The notes beneath the pieces are model-generated. The model was given only the letters and a program-made list of their open reading frames with translations. It had not been told where the DNA came from and did not search any database. This document shows, one piece after another, positions 27,052 through 36,501 of a stretch of 64,000 nt of DNA (position 1 is the first letter of the stretch; each line of letters begins with the position of its first letter). This DNA comes from Paracoccaceae bacterium. GTDB taxonomy: Bacteria > Pseudomonadota > Alphaproteobacteria > Rhodobacterales > Rhodobacteraceae. Location: NCBI GenBank assembly GCA_016778765.1, contig JADHOV010000006.1:34400-98399 (forward strand), in the 5' to 3' direction. The position numbers and the translations under genes were made by a program.

Positions 27052-28344
27052 ATGAAATACAGTCCGTTTTGGTGGGAAATTGAGCAGGGGCTTGCGCAGG
27101 CGGCTGGCGAGGTAAATCTGCCATTAGAGGCTGATTATGTGATTGTGGGCGCGGGCTATACAGGGCTGTCTGCTGCCCTAACGATTTCTCGGCAGGGGCA
27201 TTCAGTGCTCGTGCTGGACAGTGGTGTGCCTGGCTTTGCGGCGTCAACGCGCAATGGTGGGATTTGCAGTGGTCAAATCAGGCTGTCGCATAGCGCATTG
27301 AGCGCAAAATGCGGAATTGATTATGCCGATGTGGTTTATGCCGAAGGTATCGAAGCCCGTCTTGATCTTGCCAAATTTTGCGCCGAAGAACAAATTGAAT
27401 GCGATCTGCAGATGACGGGTCGCTTTACCGGCGCGATGAGTCCAAAAGATTATGAAACTCAGTGCCGCGAAGCGGATAGGCTGAACACAATAGATGGCCA
27501 TAAGGCGTTTATGGTGCCAAAGTCTTACCAGCAGAGTGAAATTAAAACGGATCTGTTTTTTGGCGGCATGGTGCGCGAAGAAATTGGCGGATTTCATCCC
27601 GGTAAATTTTTTGCAGGCCTTTTGAAAACTGCGCAAGCTGCGGGGGCAGTCATTCACGCACAAACCTGCGTTGAAGAAATTATCGGCACGTCTTCAAGCA
27701 AGAAAACTGTGGTGACGAATAGGGGCAGCGTTTTAGCCGGAAAGGTGATTATTGCCACCAACGCTTATACGGGCACCAAATATCAGTTTGGTAAATTTCT
27801 GCGTCGCCGTCTTGTGCCTGCGCAAAGCTGTATTATCGTCACAGAAGCGCTGGGCACGGAAACGGTGAAAGACCTGATGCCAAAATTGCGAATGTATGGA
27901 AATACGGCGAAATTATACAGTTATTTCAGGCCCACGCCCGCGCGCGATCGTATTCTTTTAGGGTCGCGTAGTTTTGATAGGCACAGGCCCAGCGCACGGT
28001 CAGTGGCGTATCTGCACCAGAAGCTGGCGCAAATTTTTCCAGAGCTTTCAGGCTGTTCTATCGCGTATTGCTGGCTTGGAAATGTAGGGTTTACGCGCGC
28101 CCAAATACCCACGCTGTTTGAAAATGACGGTATTTTTTATGCGGCCGGCTATGCTGGGTCTGGAACGGTTTGGGCGCGTTGGCTGGGGAAAAAAATTGCT
28201 GAAACCGCGATGGGTACGGGCAACCAACCCAGCGCATTTTGGGGCCCACCCCCGCCGCGGATCCCTTTTTATGATGGCAATCCTTGGTTTTTACCCGCCG
28301 TGCATCGGTATTTTGGTTTCAAAGATTGGATCAAGCGCAGGTAA
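27052..28344 (+). CDS. FAD-dependent amine oxidoreductase (DAO fold, OrdL/PuuB-like)
   Basis: 430 residues from ATG 27052. The N-terminal MKYSPFWWE and the dinucleotide-binding motif DYVIVGAGYTGLSAALTISRQG (about 27-48) are those of the OrdL/gamma-glutamylputrescine-oxidase branch of the glycine-oxidase/DAO family. RNGGICSGQIR follows as the FAD-contact loop, and the C-terminal AGYAGSGTVWARWLGKKIAE is the second FAD motif. It probably oxidises a secondary or primary amine with O2. Monocistronic; the amine is unknown. Confidence 0.87.
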   Translation: MKYSPFWWEIEQGLAQAAGEVNLPLEADYVIVGAGYTGLSAALTISRQGHSVLVLDSGVPGFAASTRNGGICSGQIRLSHSALSAKCGIDYADVVYAEGIEARLDLAKFCAEEQIECDLQMTGRFTGAMSPKDYETQCREADRLNTIDGHKAFMVPKSYQQSEIKTDLFFGGMVREEIGGFHPGKFFAGLLKTAQAAGAVIHAQTCVEEIIGTSSSKKTVVTNRGSVLAGKVIIATNAYTGTKYQFGKFLRRRLVPAQSCIIVTEALGTETVKDLMPKLRMYGNTAKLYSYFRPTPARDRILLGSRSFDRHRPSARSVAYLHQKLAQIFPELSGCSIAYCWLGNVGFTRAQIPTLFENDGIFYAAGYAGSGTVWARWLGKKIAETAMGTGNQPSAFWGPPPPRIPFYDGNPWFLPAVHRYFGFKDWIKRR

Positions 28345-28455
28345 GGGTCCTGGGGATCGAGGCTGCGCCCCGGGGCAGATTTTGTTTGCCATAATTGCAG
28401 TCATCTTCAGCTGACCAGATTGTGCAGGGGCAATTGGCGATGTTTTGCGGTGGTT

Positions 28456-29049
28456 TCAGTTTTGGTCATCCTGTTCGATTATTGGCAGAATATCCAGAAT
28501 TGACAGGCCTTTCATATTGTCTTTCTTGAAACGCCCAGCCGTGACCAATTGCGCATAGCCATGTACAAGGCTCCACATTGCAACTTGGCCCTTTCCCGCT
28601 TTGTCCTCTAGCGATCCGTGATGCCATCCAAGCTCAGCCGAACAATCTGCCAATATCACAAAACAGGCTCTGACCTGCTGCAGGAGGTCGGGATCATCCT
28701 GCACCAAACGGTCGCGCGAGAACATCAAATCATAAAGCGCAGGATTGGCTTGCGCGAAGGCGACATAGCCCAAAAGCGCCTGATCTCGCCGCCGCTTGCG
28801 ATCAGCGTTTGTATTGGCATCTGCCGTCATCATAACCGCGAGCTCTGCATATCCTGTTGTAACCATAGCGGTTAACAAGCCTGCCATATTGCCAAAATGG
28901 TTTTTGGGAGCCGCATGGCTGACGCCCACTTTTTCGGCGCATTTGCGCAGAGATAATCCGCTAAGACCGTCGCGTTCCAGCAGGTCACGGGCGGCCTTAA
29001 GAAAAGCTTCTTTGAGGTTGCCGTGGTGATAATTACGCGCAGCGGCCAT
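28456..29049 (-). CDS. TetR/AcrR-family transcriptional regulator
   Basis: 197 residues from ATG 29049 with AGGAG six bases upstream. TetR N-terminal helix-turn-helix at about 10-55 (DGLSGLSLRKCAEKVGVSHAAPKNHFGN), then a helical ligand domain of the TetR_C WHG type. It diverges from the alpha/beta hydrolase at 29152, and near-perfect 15-bp palindromes fill the gap, so it most likely represses both itself and the hydrolase. Confidence 0.92.
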   Translation of the reverse strand: MAAARNYHHGNLKEAFLKAARDLLERDGLSGLSLRKCAEKVGVSHAAPKNHFGNMAGLLTAMVTTGYAELAVMMTADANTNADRKRRRDQALLGYVAFAQANPALYDLMFSRDRLVQDDPDLLQQVRACFVILADCSAELGWHHGSLEDKAGKGQVAMWSLVHGYAQLVTAGRFKKDNMKGLSILDILPIIEQDDQN

Positions 29050-29067
29050 CAGGTCTCCTATGTTGAT

Positions 29068-29133
29068 ATTTACAGTGTAAATTTTAAATTGACACTCTAC
29101 AAGCCATCTATTACCTATATTGACAGTGTAAAT
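29068..29133. promoter_or_regulatory. TetR-type operators in the divergent region
   Basis: Perfect palindrome ATTTACAGTGTAAAT (29068-29082). One-mismatch copy ATTGACAGTGTAAAT (29119-29133). A weaker related stretch ATTGACACTCTACAA (29088-29102) lies between. The first overlaps a plausible minus-strand promoter (TTGTAG, 17 bp, TACACT) for the regulator gene; the second lies 18 bp before the hydrolase ATG. The layout fits repression of both genes by the TetR protein. Confidence 0.75.
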
Positions 29134-29151
29134 ATTTCTGGAGTGTAAGGG

Positions 29152-30174
29152 ATGAAAAAAATATTCATCTGGGTCTTGTCGGGGCTCACAGCCTTTACCG
29201 GCGTTGCGGCGTTTATATGGTTTGCAAATCCGTTTGATCTGAGAGATCGAGTGCTGGTCAGCCAGATTATGAAAATGCGCGTGGCCCCCAAGCGTTTAGC
29301 AATTCCCAAAACCCCCAGCGATTATGCGATGCTCTATAGCGATGTCGATATTATTACCGAGGATAATATTCGGCTGAGCGCATGGGAAATACCAAGCCCG
29401 ACCCCGTCGGATAAGACTGTGATCGTGAACCATCCATTGACAACCACGCGCTATGGTTCAGATGCCGGGCTTGACGGTGTTGCTGCGGAATTTCTGCCTA
29501 TGGTGAAACATTTGTATGACGCCAATTACAACATCGTAATGTATGATCATCGCGGTCAAGGCGAAAGCGATGGCGGCCTCGGCTTAAAGGCGATCGGCAG
29601 CGAAGCATTGGTTGGGGCAGGGGTCACCGAGTGGCAGGATGTTGCCGCCTCTCTGCGTTATGTGCTTGCGCATCCACAGTTTGGCGATGACGATATTTTC
29701 TTCCTCAGCCAATGTATGGGCGCCAATGCAACTTTTCTGGCTTGGAAAAAAGAACCAGACTTGTTTTCGAACCCGCAAATTAAAGGGTTAATCGCCAACC
29801 AGCCGACATTGTCTTACAATATGACAGATCGTTTTATTCGCGCCAAAACCGGATTGGATCTGGTTGACCGTGTGCTGGAGGCGCAGCAAGAAGAATATGG
29901 GTTTGGATTTGCCCAAGCGCTTGACTATGTTCCAAGTCTGACGGTGCCCGTGCTCTATGCGCAGGTGAAAAATGACGTTTATACATTCAACCAAAAGACC
30001 GGGCAGAACGATATTCAAGAAATCATGGATGCAACCCCAACGGAGCATAGCATTGTTTGGATCGGCCCCGATCAAGATACGCCGTTTGGTACAGGCCAAC
30101 GGTTTGATGGGTACCAGTATTTCAATACGCATCCTAATGCGTTGCTGGCATTTCTTTCTGAACAAACGCGCTAG
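29152..30174 (+). CDS. Membrane-anchored alpha/beta hydrolase with a probable Cys nucleophile
   Basis: 340 residues from ATG 29152. An uncleaved N-terminal membrane segment (about 5-25) is followed by an alpha/beta hydrolase domain. VMYDHRGQGESDG (129-141) marks the oxyanion side. At the nucleophile elbow the sequence is LSQCMGANA, with Cys188 where most relatives have Ser in GxSxG. Acid and His residues are likely near LTVPVLYAQVKNDVYT (about 263-278) and the late DGYQYFNTHPN. A Cys nucleophile is typical of dienelactone hydrolases. Operators for the divergent TetR regulator lie just upstream. Substrate unknown, possibly an envelope-toxic ester or lactone. Confidence 0.82.
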   Translation: MKKIFIWVLSGLTAFTGVAAFIWFANPFDLRDRVLVSQIMKMRVAPKRLAIPKTPSDYAMLYSDVDIITEDNIRLSAWEIPSPTPSDKTVIVNHPLTTTRYGSDAGLDGVAAEFLPMVKHLYDANYNIVMYDHRGQGESDGGLGLKAIGSEALVGAGVTEWQDVAASLRYVLAHPQFGDDDIFFLSQCMGANATFLAWKKEPDLFSNPQIKGLIANQPTLSYNMTDRFIRAKTGLDLVDRVLEAQQEEYGFGFAQALDYVPSLTVPVLYAQVKNDVYTFNQKTGQNDIQEIMDATPTEHSIVWIGPDQDTPFGTGQRFDGYQYFNTHPNALLAFLSEQTR

Positions 30175-30624
30175 CACCTTTAAGATCGGCCTCGCCGTTC
30201 GGGCGGTGCCGCCCAGAAGATTTGTGCTATAGCGTCTACGCGGCGGCTTTGAATATACCGGTATCATAGGCGCATTGGCCCCCTGCCCTGCGCTGGACTG
30301 TAAAGACCAGGCTGCTCCAAACCCATGCGTAAAAGTTCTTGCTCTGATCTGCACGGCGCATGTGGCGCAAATGCTCACTCAAGCAGCGCAGCGCTCTATA
30401 CCGGCGTAAAAGCCTTGACACGGAGTTTACCCACATCTCATCCAACTTCGGCGGGTCGATTATCGCAAGAGAGTTTTCCCTCCAAAAGCAATGGGGTGTG
30501 GAGATATTCATTTATACAGGCACAAGCGTGCTGGCGCGGAACGGCATATATGCCGGTTAAAGATGTATCAAAGTCTTCTACCGCGCAGGCTGACCTGCCC
30601 GTATCTGACGGGATTATCCGCTAC
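30175..30624. other. Intergenic region with an unverified minus-strand frame
   Basis: 450 bp between the hydrolase and soxG. A minus-strand frame (30236-30511, 91 codons) begins with ATG and includes DPPKLDEMWVNSVSRLLRRY. It has neither a ribosome site nor a recognised family, so I do not call it. The short inverted repeat CCCGT/ACGGG near 30600 could help end the sox transcript. Confidence 0.35.
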
Positions 30625-31188
30625 TCAGTTGACTGCTACACCATATTGCTGGGCTGTTTCAGTCACAAGCTCCCAGAGTGACAGGGCAAAACTGCGCGGA
30701 ATGAGAAGGGAATATGCACTTGCTTCGCGCCAAAGCGTAACGCCAACATGGTGCAGAGCGGTTGAGGCCACCGCCCCCGTCGCAAAGGCGCTTTCGCGCA
30801 AGTCGATCGGCAGAAAATGGTTGAGCAATCTCGGGGCTTTATCGCCGCTCAAGCGCAGCCAAGTTCGTGAATGCGATAGGTCCAAAACCGTGCCCAATTG
30901 GCGATCTATGTCAGGCAAGTGCATATTTTCCCGCTCTGAGATCACCCACCACTTCAAAGGCTCGACGCGCAGCAAATGTTGCCCGCCGCCACGCAGCGAT
31001 TGGCCAGGGCGCGCCACCGCGCTGCACCCGGCGGCTGTCGCGGCCAACTGTCCAACCCGATCCAGCCTATCGGGCCAAGCAGAGATTTGCACCAGTGAAA
31101 AGGGATGAACCTCTTGCAATCGGATCTGCGGCGTTGCCGATGCGGCCAATTGCGCGTGATGATTTAAGGCTGATAGGGGGCTAGTCAT
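30625..31188 (-). CDS. soxG: Sarcosine oxidase gamma subunit
   Basis: 187 residues. The start is taken as ATG 31188, overlapping the soxA stop (31181-31183), as usual in soxBDAG operons; the frame is open further upstream. It matches the small gamma subunit of heterotetrameric sarcosine oxidase, with GYxVxL-type strands such as DLSHSRTWLRLSGDKAPRLLNHFLPIDLRES and a late LWELVTETAQQYG. The fold is related to the aminomethyltransferase C-terminal part. It helps assemble the complex. Last gene of the operon. Confidence 0.9.
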   Translation of the reverse strand: MTSPLSALNHHAQLAASATPQIRLQEVHPFSLVQISAWPDRLDRVGQLAATAAGCSAVARPGQSLRGGGQHLLRVEPLKWWVISERENMHLPDIDRQLGTVLDLSHSRTWLRLSGDKAPRLLNHFLPIDLRESAFATGAVASTALHHVGVTLWREASAYSLLIPRSFALSLWELVTETAQQYGVAVN

Positions 31189-34138
31189 GCATCCGCTCTC
31201 CCGTCGGGTCAAACATATGCGGTGAAACAATTTCAACCGCTATATCATTTTTACGCAGCGGGTCGGTTGCTGTAACCGGCTTATCGGCCCAAAGGCGTTG
31301 CCCCCCCGAAATATAACCCAGCCCGATCCAATGCCCCAAAGCGGGGGAATGGGTTACGGCCGTTACCCATCCTTCGCCAAACCCCTCCTCATCGCCGGGG
31401 CTGATTAAAAGCGCGCCTGCATTGAAATTTTGCGACCGGTTTTTGGGAAAAATACCAACCAATTGGGGGCGGTTTTCGCGGGTTAACTCGGGGCGCTTGC
31501 GCAGCGCATCGCCGATGAATGCTTTCTTTCTTGAGGCTATTTTACCCAAACCGGCATCATCCAGCGTAACGCGGCCGTCAAGCTCCGCTCCGGTCACATG
31601 GCCTTTTTCGATGCGCAGAGTGCCAAGCGCTTCTAACCCGTAGAGGCATCCATCGGCAGTCTTCGCGGCACCGTCGATCAGATCCATCATGGCCTCGCCA
31701 TATCCAGCCTCGACAAAAACCTCAAAAGCCAATTCGCCGGAAAAGCTGATCCGCGCGATCCAAGCCGAAATATCCCCTTTTAACACAGCTTTAGTAACGC
31801 CCATGAAGGGCAGGTGCTCGGCCGAAATAACGGCTGCGTCGATCAGGCAATCGGCGATCACTTGCCGCGCTTTGGGGCCGGCAACAGACACCGCGGCCCA
31901 TTGATCTGAAACAGAGGTCAGATGCACGCGCAATTCGGGCCAGCGCGTTTGCAACAGCTCTTCCAGCCAGACCATGACTTTACCAGCATTCGTAGTGGTC
32001 GTGGTCATTAAATATTCATCTTCACCAAGCCGCCAGGTGGTGCCGTCATCCATCACCATCCCATCATCGCGCAGCATCACCCCATAGCGGGCCTTGCCCA
32101 CGGGCAGTTTGCCAAAGCCGTTCACGTAAACGCGGTTCAAAAACGCGCCACTATCCGGCCCTTGCACGGCAATTTTTCCAAGCGAGCTAATATCGCAGAC
32201 CCCTACGGTTTCGCGCACGCGACCCGCCTCGCGGATATAGGCGGTTTCAATTGTTTCGCCCGCTTTGGGAAAGTACCAAGGCCGGTGCCAAAGGCCCGCA
32301 TCGGTCATGATCGCACCGCGCTTGAGGTTCCAGTTATGCAGCGGCGTTCGGCGCAAAGCTTTAAAATGAGCGCCCACCTGCCGCCCTGCAAAAGCACCGA
32401 TCGCGACGGGGGTATAGGGGGGGCGAAACCGCGTTGTGCCAACCTCGGGTATGGTTTTTCCCAAAGCCTCGGCCATCAAAGCAAGCCCGATCACATTGCC
32501 CATTTTGCCTTGGTCCGTGGCCATGCCAAGCGTTGTATACCGCTTCATATGCTCGACAGAAACAAACCCCTCTTGATGCGCTAGCCGTAGATCAGAGCTG
32601 GTAACATCATGCTGAAAATCCACAAATGATTTTGCGTTCTGTGCCGGCAGGCGCACTTCATAAACAGGCTGAATGGGGTTTTCCCACCCGCCAGGTTTGG
32701 GCGGATGCGCGGGCTCTCCCAGCGCAGATTGCGCGGCAGCAACCCCCGAAGCCTCGCAGGCTGCGCTTTGCCAGATCCCGCAGGCCGCGCCGGCAGAGAA
32801 CAGCGGCTCTGTTGTGGGTGTTGGTAAAAAACAGGCATTTTCAGAGTTCCAGCCCGGCGCTGCGCCGCGGTTGGAGGACAGGTTTACCACGGGCGACCAG
32901 CCCCCCGATACCAAAAGCAAATCGCAATCTAACGTTTGCGCGGCGTGCCAGCCTGTTTTGCTCTGCTCAGCCAATTTCACACCGGACAAGTTTTTCCAGC
33001 CAAAGGTTTGCAAGGGTGCATAGCCTTTATCGTGGCGCAACCCATCCGGCAAAGACGGTGCGCTGGTGGCACGTGCATCCACCAGGGTGACTTCAGCACC
33101 AGCTTTAGATAGATCGCGCGCTGCGGGATACGCGCTGTCGTTATTGGTTGCGATCACGATCCGCTGCCCGGGTAAAATCCCGTAGCGGTTGAGATAGGCG
33201 CGGCCAGCATTGACCGACATCACGCCCGGACGATCATTGCCGCCAAAGGCGATGCTCCGTTCAATTGCCCCCGTGGCCAGGATCGTGGCCTGCGCCCGCA
33301 CGGTCCAAATCCGTTGTCTGGGCTGATACGGGGCGGGGGGGCCTTGATGATCATTCACCTTTTCAAGCAGGCCCGCCGTGCCGTGATCATAAAGGCCGAA
33401 CGCTGTGGTCCGAGTCATTATGCGAATGCCGGCTTTTTGTACGGATTGGATCAACGAGTGGCGCCGCGCTTCGGATGTGTCATCTGCGCAGTTAAGCAAA
33501 TCTCCGCCCAGTTCAAAATCTTGTTCCACCAAAAGCACGTCTTTGCCCGCCTTGGCGGCGGTCAGCGCTGCCATTAATCCTGCCGGGCCCGCACCAATAA
33601 CCAATATATCACAAAACGCATGCGCGTGATCATACGTATCTGGATCGGCGGCGCGCGAGGCTGTTCCCATACCCGCGGCTTTGCGGATCAGCTTTTCATA
33701 TTTCATCCAGATACCGGTGCCGCGCCCCCATTCAAAGGGCGGCAACCCCATGAAGGTTTTATAATAGAAGCCCGCAGCGAAAAATCGGCTGAACAGGCCC
33801 GAAACCGCGCCAAGATCATAGCGCACATTGGGCCATGCATTCTGGCCATAGGCTTCAAGCCCGGGATAAAGTTCTTGCAGCGTGGCTTTGACGTTGGGTT
33901 CTGCCCGATTGCCGCTGCCCAGCGTGACAATCGCGCCGGATTCTTCGACGCCCGCGGACATCACGCCGCGCGGACGGTGATATTTAAAACTGCGCCCCAA
34001 AACGCGCTGCCCGTTCGCCATCAGTGCAGAGGCCAGCATATCGCCCTGAAATCCGTGCAATTCCTGGCCATCCCAGGTAAATTTCACCGGCTTAGAGCGA
34101 TCAATCCGGCCGCCGGTTGCAAGACGGCACGCGCTCAT
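31181..34138 (-). CDS. soxA: Sarcosine oxidase alpha subunit
   Basis: 985 residues. Domains in order: an N-terminal 2Fe-2S-ferredoxin-like fold without cluster Cys (about 8-95, WDGQELHGFQGDMLASALMANG); an NAD-binding Rossmann domain (CDILVIGAGPAGLMAALTAAKAGKDVLLVEQ, about 172-205); a second FAD/NAD-reductase half with LATGAIERSIAFGGNDRPGVM; and a C-terminal aminomethyltransferase (GCV_T) domain (about 610-970) that takes the oxidised methyl group onto tetrahydrofolate as 5,10-methylene-THF. With SoxB it converts sarcosine, O2 and THF to glycine, H2O2 and methylene-THF. The start overlaps the soxD stop by 4 bp. Confidence 0.96.
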   Translation of the reverse strand: MSACRLATGGRIDRSKPVKFTWDGQELHGFQGDMLASALMANGQRVLGRSFKYHRPRGVMSAGVEESGAIVTLGSGNRAEPNVKATLQELYPGLEAYGQNAWPNVRYDLGAVSGLFSRFFAAGFYYKTFMGLPPFEWGRGTGIWMKYEKLIRKAAGMGTASRAADPDTYDHAHAFCDILVIGAGPAGLMAALTAAKAGKDVLLVEQDFELGGDLLNCADDTSEARRHSLIQSVQKAGIRIMTRTTAFGLYDHGTAGLLEKVNDHQGPPAPYQPRQRIWTVRAQATILATGAIERSIAFGGNDRPGVMSVNAGRAYLNRYGILPGQRIVIATNNDSAYPAARDLSKAGAEVTLVDARATSAPSLPDGLRHDKGYAPLQTFGWKNLSGVKLAEQSKTGWHAAQTLDCDLLLVSGGWSPVVNLSSNRGAAPGWNSENACFLPTPTTEPLFSAGAACGIWQSAACEASGVAAAQSALGEPAHPPKPGGWENPIQPVYEVRLPAQNAKSFVDFQHDVTSSDLRLAHQEGFVSVEHMKRYTTLGMATDQGKMGNVIGLALMAEALGKTIPEVGTTRFRPPYTPVAIGAFAGRQVGAHFKALRRTPLHNWNLKRGAIMTDAGLWHRPWYFPKAGETIETAYIREAGRVRETVGVCDISSLGKIAVQGPDSGAFLNRVYVNGFGKLPVGKARYGVMLRDDGMVMDDGTTWRLGEDEYLMTTTTTNAGKVMVWLEELLQTRWPELRVHLTSVSDQWAAVSVAGPKARQVIADCLIDAAVISAEHLPFMGVTKAVLKGDISAWIARISFSGELAFEVFVEAGYGEAMMDLIDGAAKTADGCLYGLEALGTLRIEKGHVTGAELDGRVTLDDAGLGKIASRKKAFIGDALRKRPELTRENRPQLVGIFPKNRSQNFNAGALLISPGDEEGFGEGWVTAVTHSPALGHWIGLGYISGGQRLWADKPVTATDPLRKNDIAVEIVSPHMFDPTGERMHD

Positions 34139-34419
34139 TGATCGCTCTCCAGCGCCGCGGCCATGCCAGGATGGGCGGGCGTAACCGAGTGGATTTCATG
34201 CGTCATCGTATCCCGTTCAACCCGCAACCACATGCGGCAACCCTGCAGATGCTGCCAAGTTTCGGTTTGCACACCGCAGAGATTATCGCGCAGAAATACC
34301 GCATCATGCCAGTCATTCATCGGGGCATCCAAGGCAGGATAGGCGATGGATCCATCGCCGCCATAGCTGAATTCGCTGTGATCGCGGATGCCGCAAAAAG
34401 GGCAGGGAATTCGGATCAT
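34135..34419 (-). CDS. soxD: Sarcosine oxidase delta subunit
   Basis: 94 residues. The zinc-site pattern of SoxD is complete: Cys6 and Cys9 in IPCPFCGIRD, and His57 and Cys61 in WQHLQGCRMWLRVERDT. The small subunit packs against SoxA in the heterotetramer. It lies between soxB (11 bp away) and soxA (4-bp overlap) in the standard B-D-A-G order. Confidence 0.95.
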   Translation of the reverse strand: MIRIPCPFCGIRDHSEFSYGGDGSIAYPALDAPMNDWHDAVFLRDNLCGVQTETWQHLQGCRMWLRVERDTMTHEIHSVTPAHPGMAAALESDQ

Positions 34420-34430
34420 GCGTTGCTTCC

Positions 34431-35702
34431 TTATCCGTGTAATTTGGGGTCTGATCCAGCCCCGCGTTCATCAATATGCAGCCCGCGTTCAAAGCGTTTT
34501 AGATCAAAATCGCGGATCATTTTATGGGGGCGGTCTTGGGCGATCAAATCGGCAAACCACCACCCTGAGGCTGGGGTTGCTTTGAACCCGCCATAATTCC
34601 AACCTGCGTTCAGATAGAGGTTGTCGAGCGGCGTTTTGCAGATGAAATGTGTACCATCCATCGACATATCGACCACGCCGGCCCATTGCCGCAGCAGCTT
34701 AACCCGCCCCAAACAAGGCAAGATCGACATCGCTGCTTCGGTCACATCCTGCATAATCGGCAGATTGCCGCGCTGCGCATAGGATTTATACCAGTCAAGA
34801 TCGCCCCCGAAGACCATTCCGCCCTTATCCGATTGCGAAATATAAAAATGCGCCCCGCCTATCCCGAACACCACAACTTGATCTAAAAGCGGTTTTAGCG
34901 GTTCGCTTACAAAGGCCTGCAATTTATGAGTTTCGATTGGCAATCCGCCTAGACCGGCCATTTGCCACAGGCGCGAGGTGCTTCCGGCCACCGCCAAAGC
35001 CACTTTGCCAGCGCGGATCGTGCCGCGCGTGGTTTCCAGCGCGGTGACGTTTGAGCCCGCGCGGGTGATCCCGGTTACCTCGCAATTTTGGATGATATCA
35101 ACGCCCCGGCTATCCGCGCCGCGTGCATAGCCCCAGGCCACCGCGTCATGGCGCGCGGTTCCGGCGCGTTTATGCACCGCCGCCCCTAAGATCGGAAACC
35201 GCGCATTATCGGCATAATTTAGATGCGGAACGGCTTTCTTAAGCTTCTCTAACCCCCATAATTCTACATCCGGTGCCCCGGTTCTGCGCATAATATTGTA
35301 ATTGCGTGCAACCGCATCAATTGCGCCCGGGCTGTGCAAAAGGGTGATATGCGATCGCTGCGAGAACATCACGTTGTAATTCAATTCAAAACTCAGGTTT
35401 TCCCAAAGCTTCAACGAACCTTCATAGAATTCCCGATTTCCCGGCCGCGCGTAATTTGAGCGCACAATTGTTGTGTTCCGCCCGGCATTTCCGCCGCCGA
35501 TCCATCCTTTTTCAAGAACCGCAATATTTTTAAGTTTGTGGTTTTCTGCCAGATAATAAGCCGTGGCAAGGCCGTGCAACCCACCGCCGACAATCACAAT
35601 ATCATAGTGTTTTTTTAGATCCGGATCGCGCCATTGGCGGGCCCAGCCTTTTTGGCCCCTCATGCCTTCCTTAAAGACGGTCCATGCGGAAAAGCGGGTC
35701 AT
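34431..35702 (-). CDS. soxB: Sarcosine oxidase beta subunit
   Basis: 423 residues from ATG 35702 (MTRFSAWTVFKEG), placed 4 bp after the stop of the preceding gene; an in-frame ATG at 35756 lies inside that gene and adds residues unlike SoxB. FAD-binding DIVIVGGGLHGLATAYYLAE (about 34-53) identifies the DAO fold. HKRAGTARHDAVAWGYARG contains the His that, in the corynebacterial enzyme, carries covalent FMN. This subunit oxidises the N-methyl group of sarcosine. C-terminal WNYGGFKATPASGWWFADLIA is the second flavin motif. Confidence 0.95.
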   Translation of the reverse strand: MTRFSAWTVFKEGMRGQKGWARQWRDPDLKKHYDIVIVGGGLHGLATAYYLAENHKLKNIAVLEKGWIGGGNAGRNTTIVRSNYARPGNREFYEGSLKLWENLSFELNYNVMFSQRSHITLLHSPGAIDAVARNYNIMRRTGAPDVELWGLEKLKKAVPHLNYADNARFPILGAAVHKRAGTARHDAVAWGYARGADSRGVDIIQNCEVTGITRAGSNVTALETTRGTIRAGKVALAVAGSTSRLWQMAGLGGLPIETHKLQAFVSEPLKPLLDQVVVFGIGGAHFYISQSDKGGMVFGGDLDWYKSYAQRGNLPIMQDVTEAAMSILPCLGRVKLLRQWAGVVDMSMDGTHFICKTPLDNLYLNAGWNYGGFKATPASGWWFADLIAQDRPHKMIRDFDLKRFERGLHIDERGAGSDPKLHG

Positions 35703-35706
35703 AGCA

Positions 35707-36501
35707 TCACGTTGTTTGGGCCAGATGGGATCCGGAATATTGAAATATTTGTCCAAAACCGGACAACTTGTCCATGATCCCCGCGCGCCGCAAACAAGAC
35801 CAGAATTGCGCTTGGTTTGAGGTGATCACGGGTTTTCCAACCGCATCTTCTATTTCTTGTACAACTTCCAAGGCCCGGATGCCGCCACAGCTGAGAAAAA
35901 CAGCATCGGCATCAGGGCGGTCTAGCTCTTGCGCAAATTGCTTCCAATAGGCGGGTGTCACTTGGCCAAATTCGATTCCGGTGGTGAGGTTCAACCCCTG
36001 AATATCCAGAAGGTCAAAGCCTTTTTGCAACAAAAACTCGGCTTCTGAGGTGTTGATTTCATCCAGATAAGGAGTGCCCACCACAATTTTCTGGGCGCCA
36101 ATTTCGCGCAAGGCATCCACCACGCCTGTTACAATGCACATGGGCTGAGCCCAAGGCGCGCCCAGTTTAATCTGACGAAAAACATGTTCTTCACCGCACA
36201 CGATTGAGCCGGAGGTGCAGCTATAGCTGATCACCTCTGGTTTTACATCGGGCTGAAGGCGCGCGGCGGCCTCGGCCATATGATCAATATGGCGCGCGAG
36301 CGTTTCCGTGGTGGTGTAATCGTCGGTTTTCAGGCGGGTGATATGCACAGCCACGCCAGCGGGCACCATATCATAAAAATCGGCCTCGGCAGCAAGATCG
36401 GTCGACATTAGAATAAAGCCCAGTTTTGCCCGAGGATGGCGCCCTTTATTCAGCTCAGGCTGCCGTTTTTGTGAACATACGGTGTCGCCGGATCGAAACA
36501 T
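35707..36501 (-). CDS. Asp/Glu-racemase-superfamily enzyme (maleate isomerase / arylmalonate decarboxylase-like)
   Basis: 264 residues. ATG 36501 overlaps the stop of the upstream hydrolase gene (TAATG). Two Cys sit at the matching catalytic places of the two pseudo-symmetric lobes: Cys95 in ISYSCTSGS and Cys205 in VFLSCGGIRA. This is the pattern of maleate cis-trans isomerase, and close kin include arylmalonate decarboxylase and EutA. The first 24 residues are poorly conserved-looking, and LGFILMSTDLAAEADFYDMVP starts the domain proper. It lies between a creatinase-fold hydrolase and soxB in one operon. The likely role is processing of a dicarboxylate or hydantoin-like by-product of the same substrate; unproven. 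Confidence 0.85.
   Translation of the reverse strand: MFRSGDTVCSQKRQPELNKGRHPRAKLGFILMSTDLAAEADFYDMVPAGVAVHITRLKTDDYTTTETLARHIDHMAEAAARLQPDVKPEVISYSCTSGSIVCGEEHVFRQIKLGAPWAQPMCIVTGVVDALREIGAQKIVVGTPYLDEINTSEAEFLLQKGFDLLDIQGLNLTTGIEFGQVTPAYWKQFAQELDRPDADAVFLSCGGIRALEVVQEIEDAVGKPVITSNQAQFWSCLRRAGIMDKLSGFGQIFQYSGSHLAQTT

Noticed and set aside
30236..30511. Minus-strand 91-codon frame between hydrolase and soxG
   Set aside because: Begins with ATG, but no ribosome site and no recognisable family; kept only as a note.
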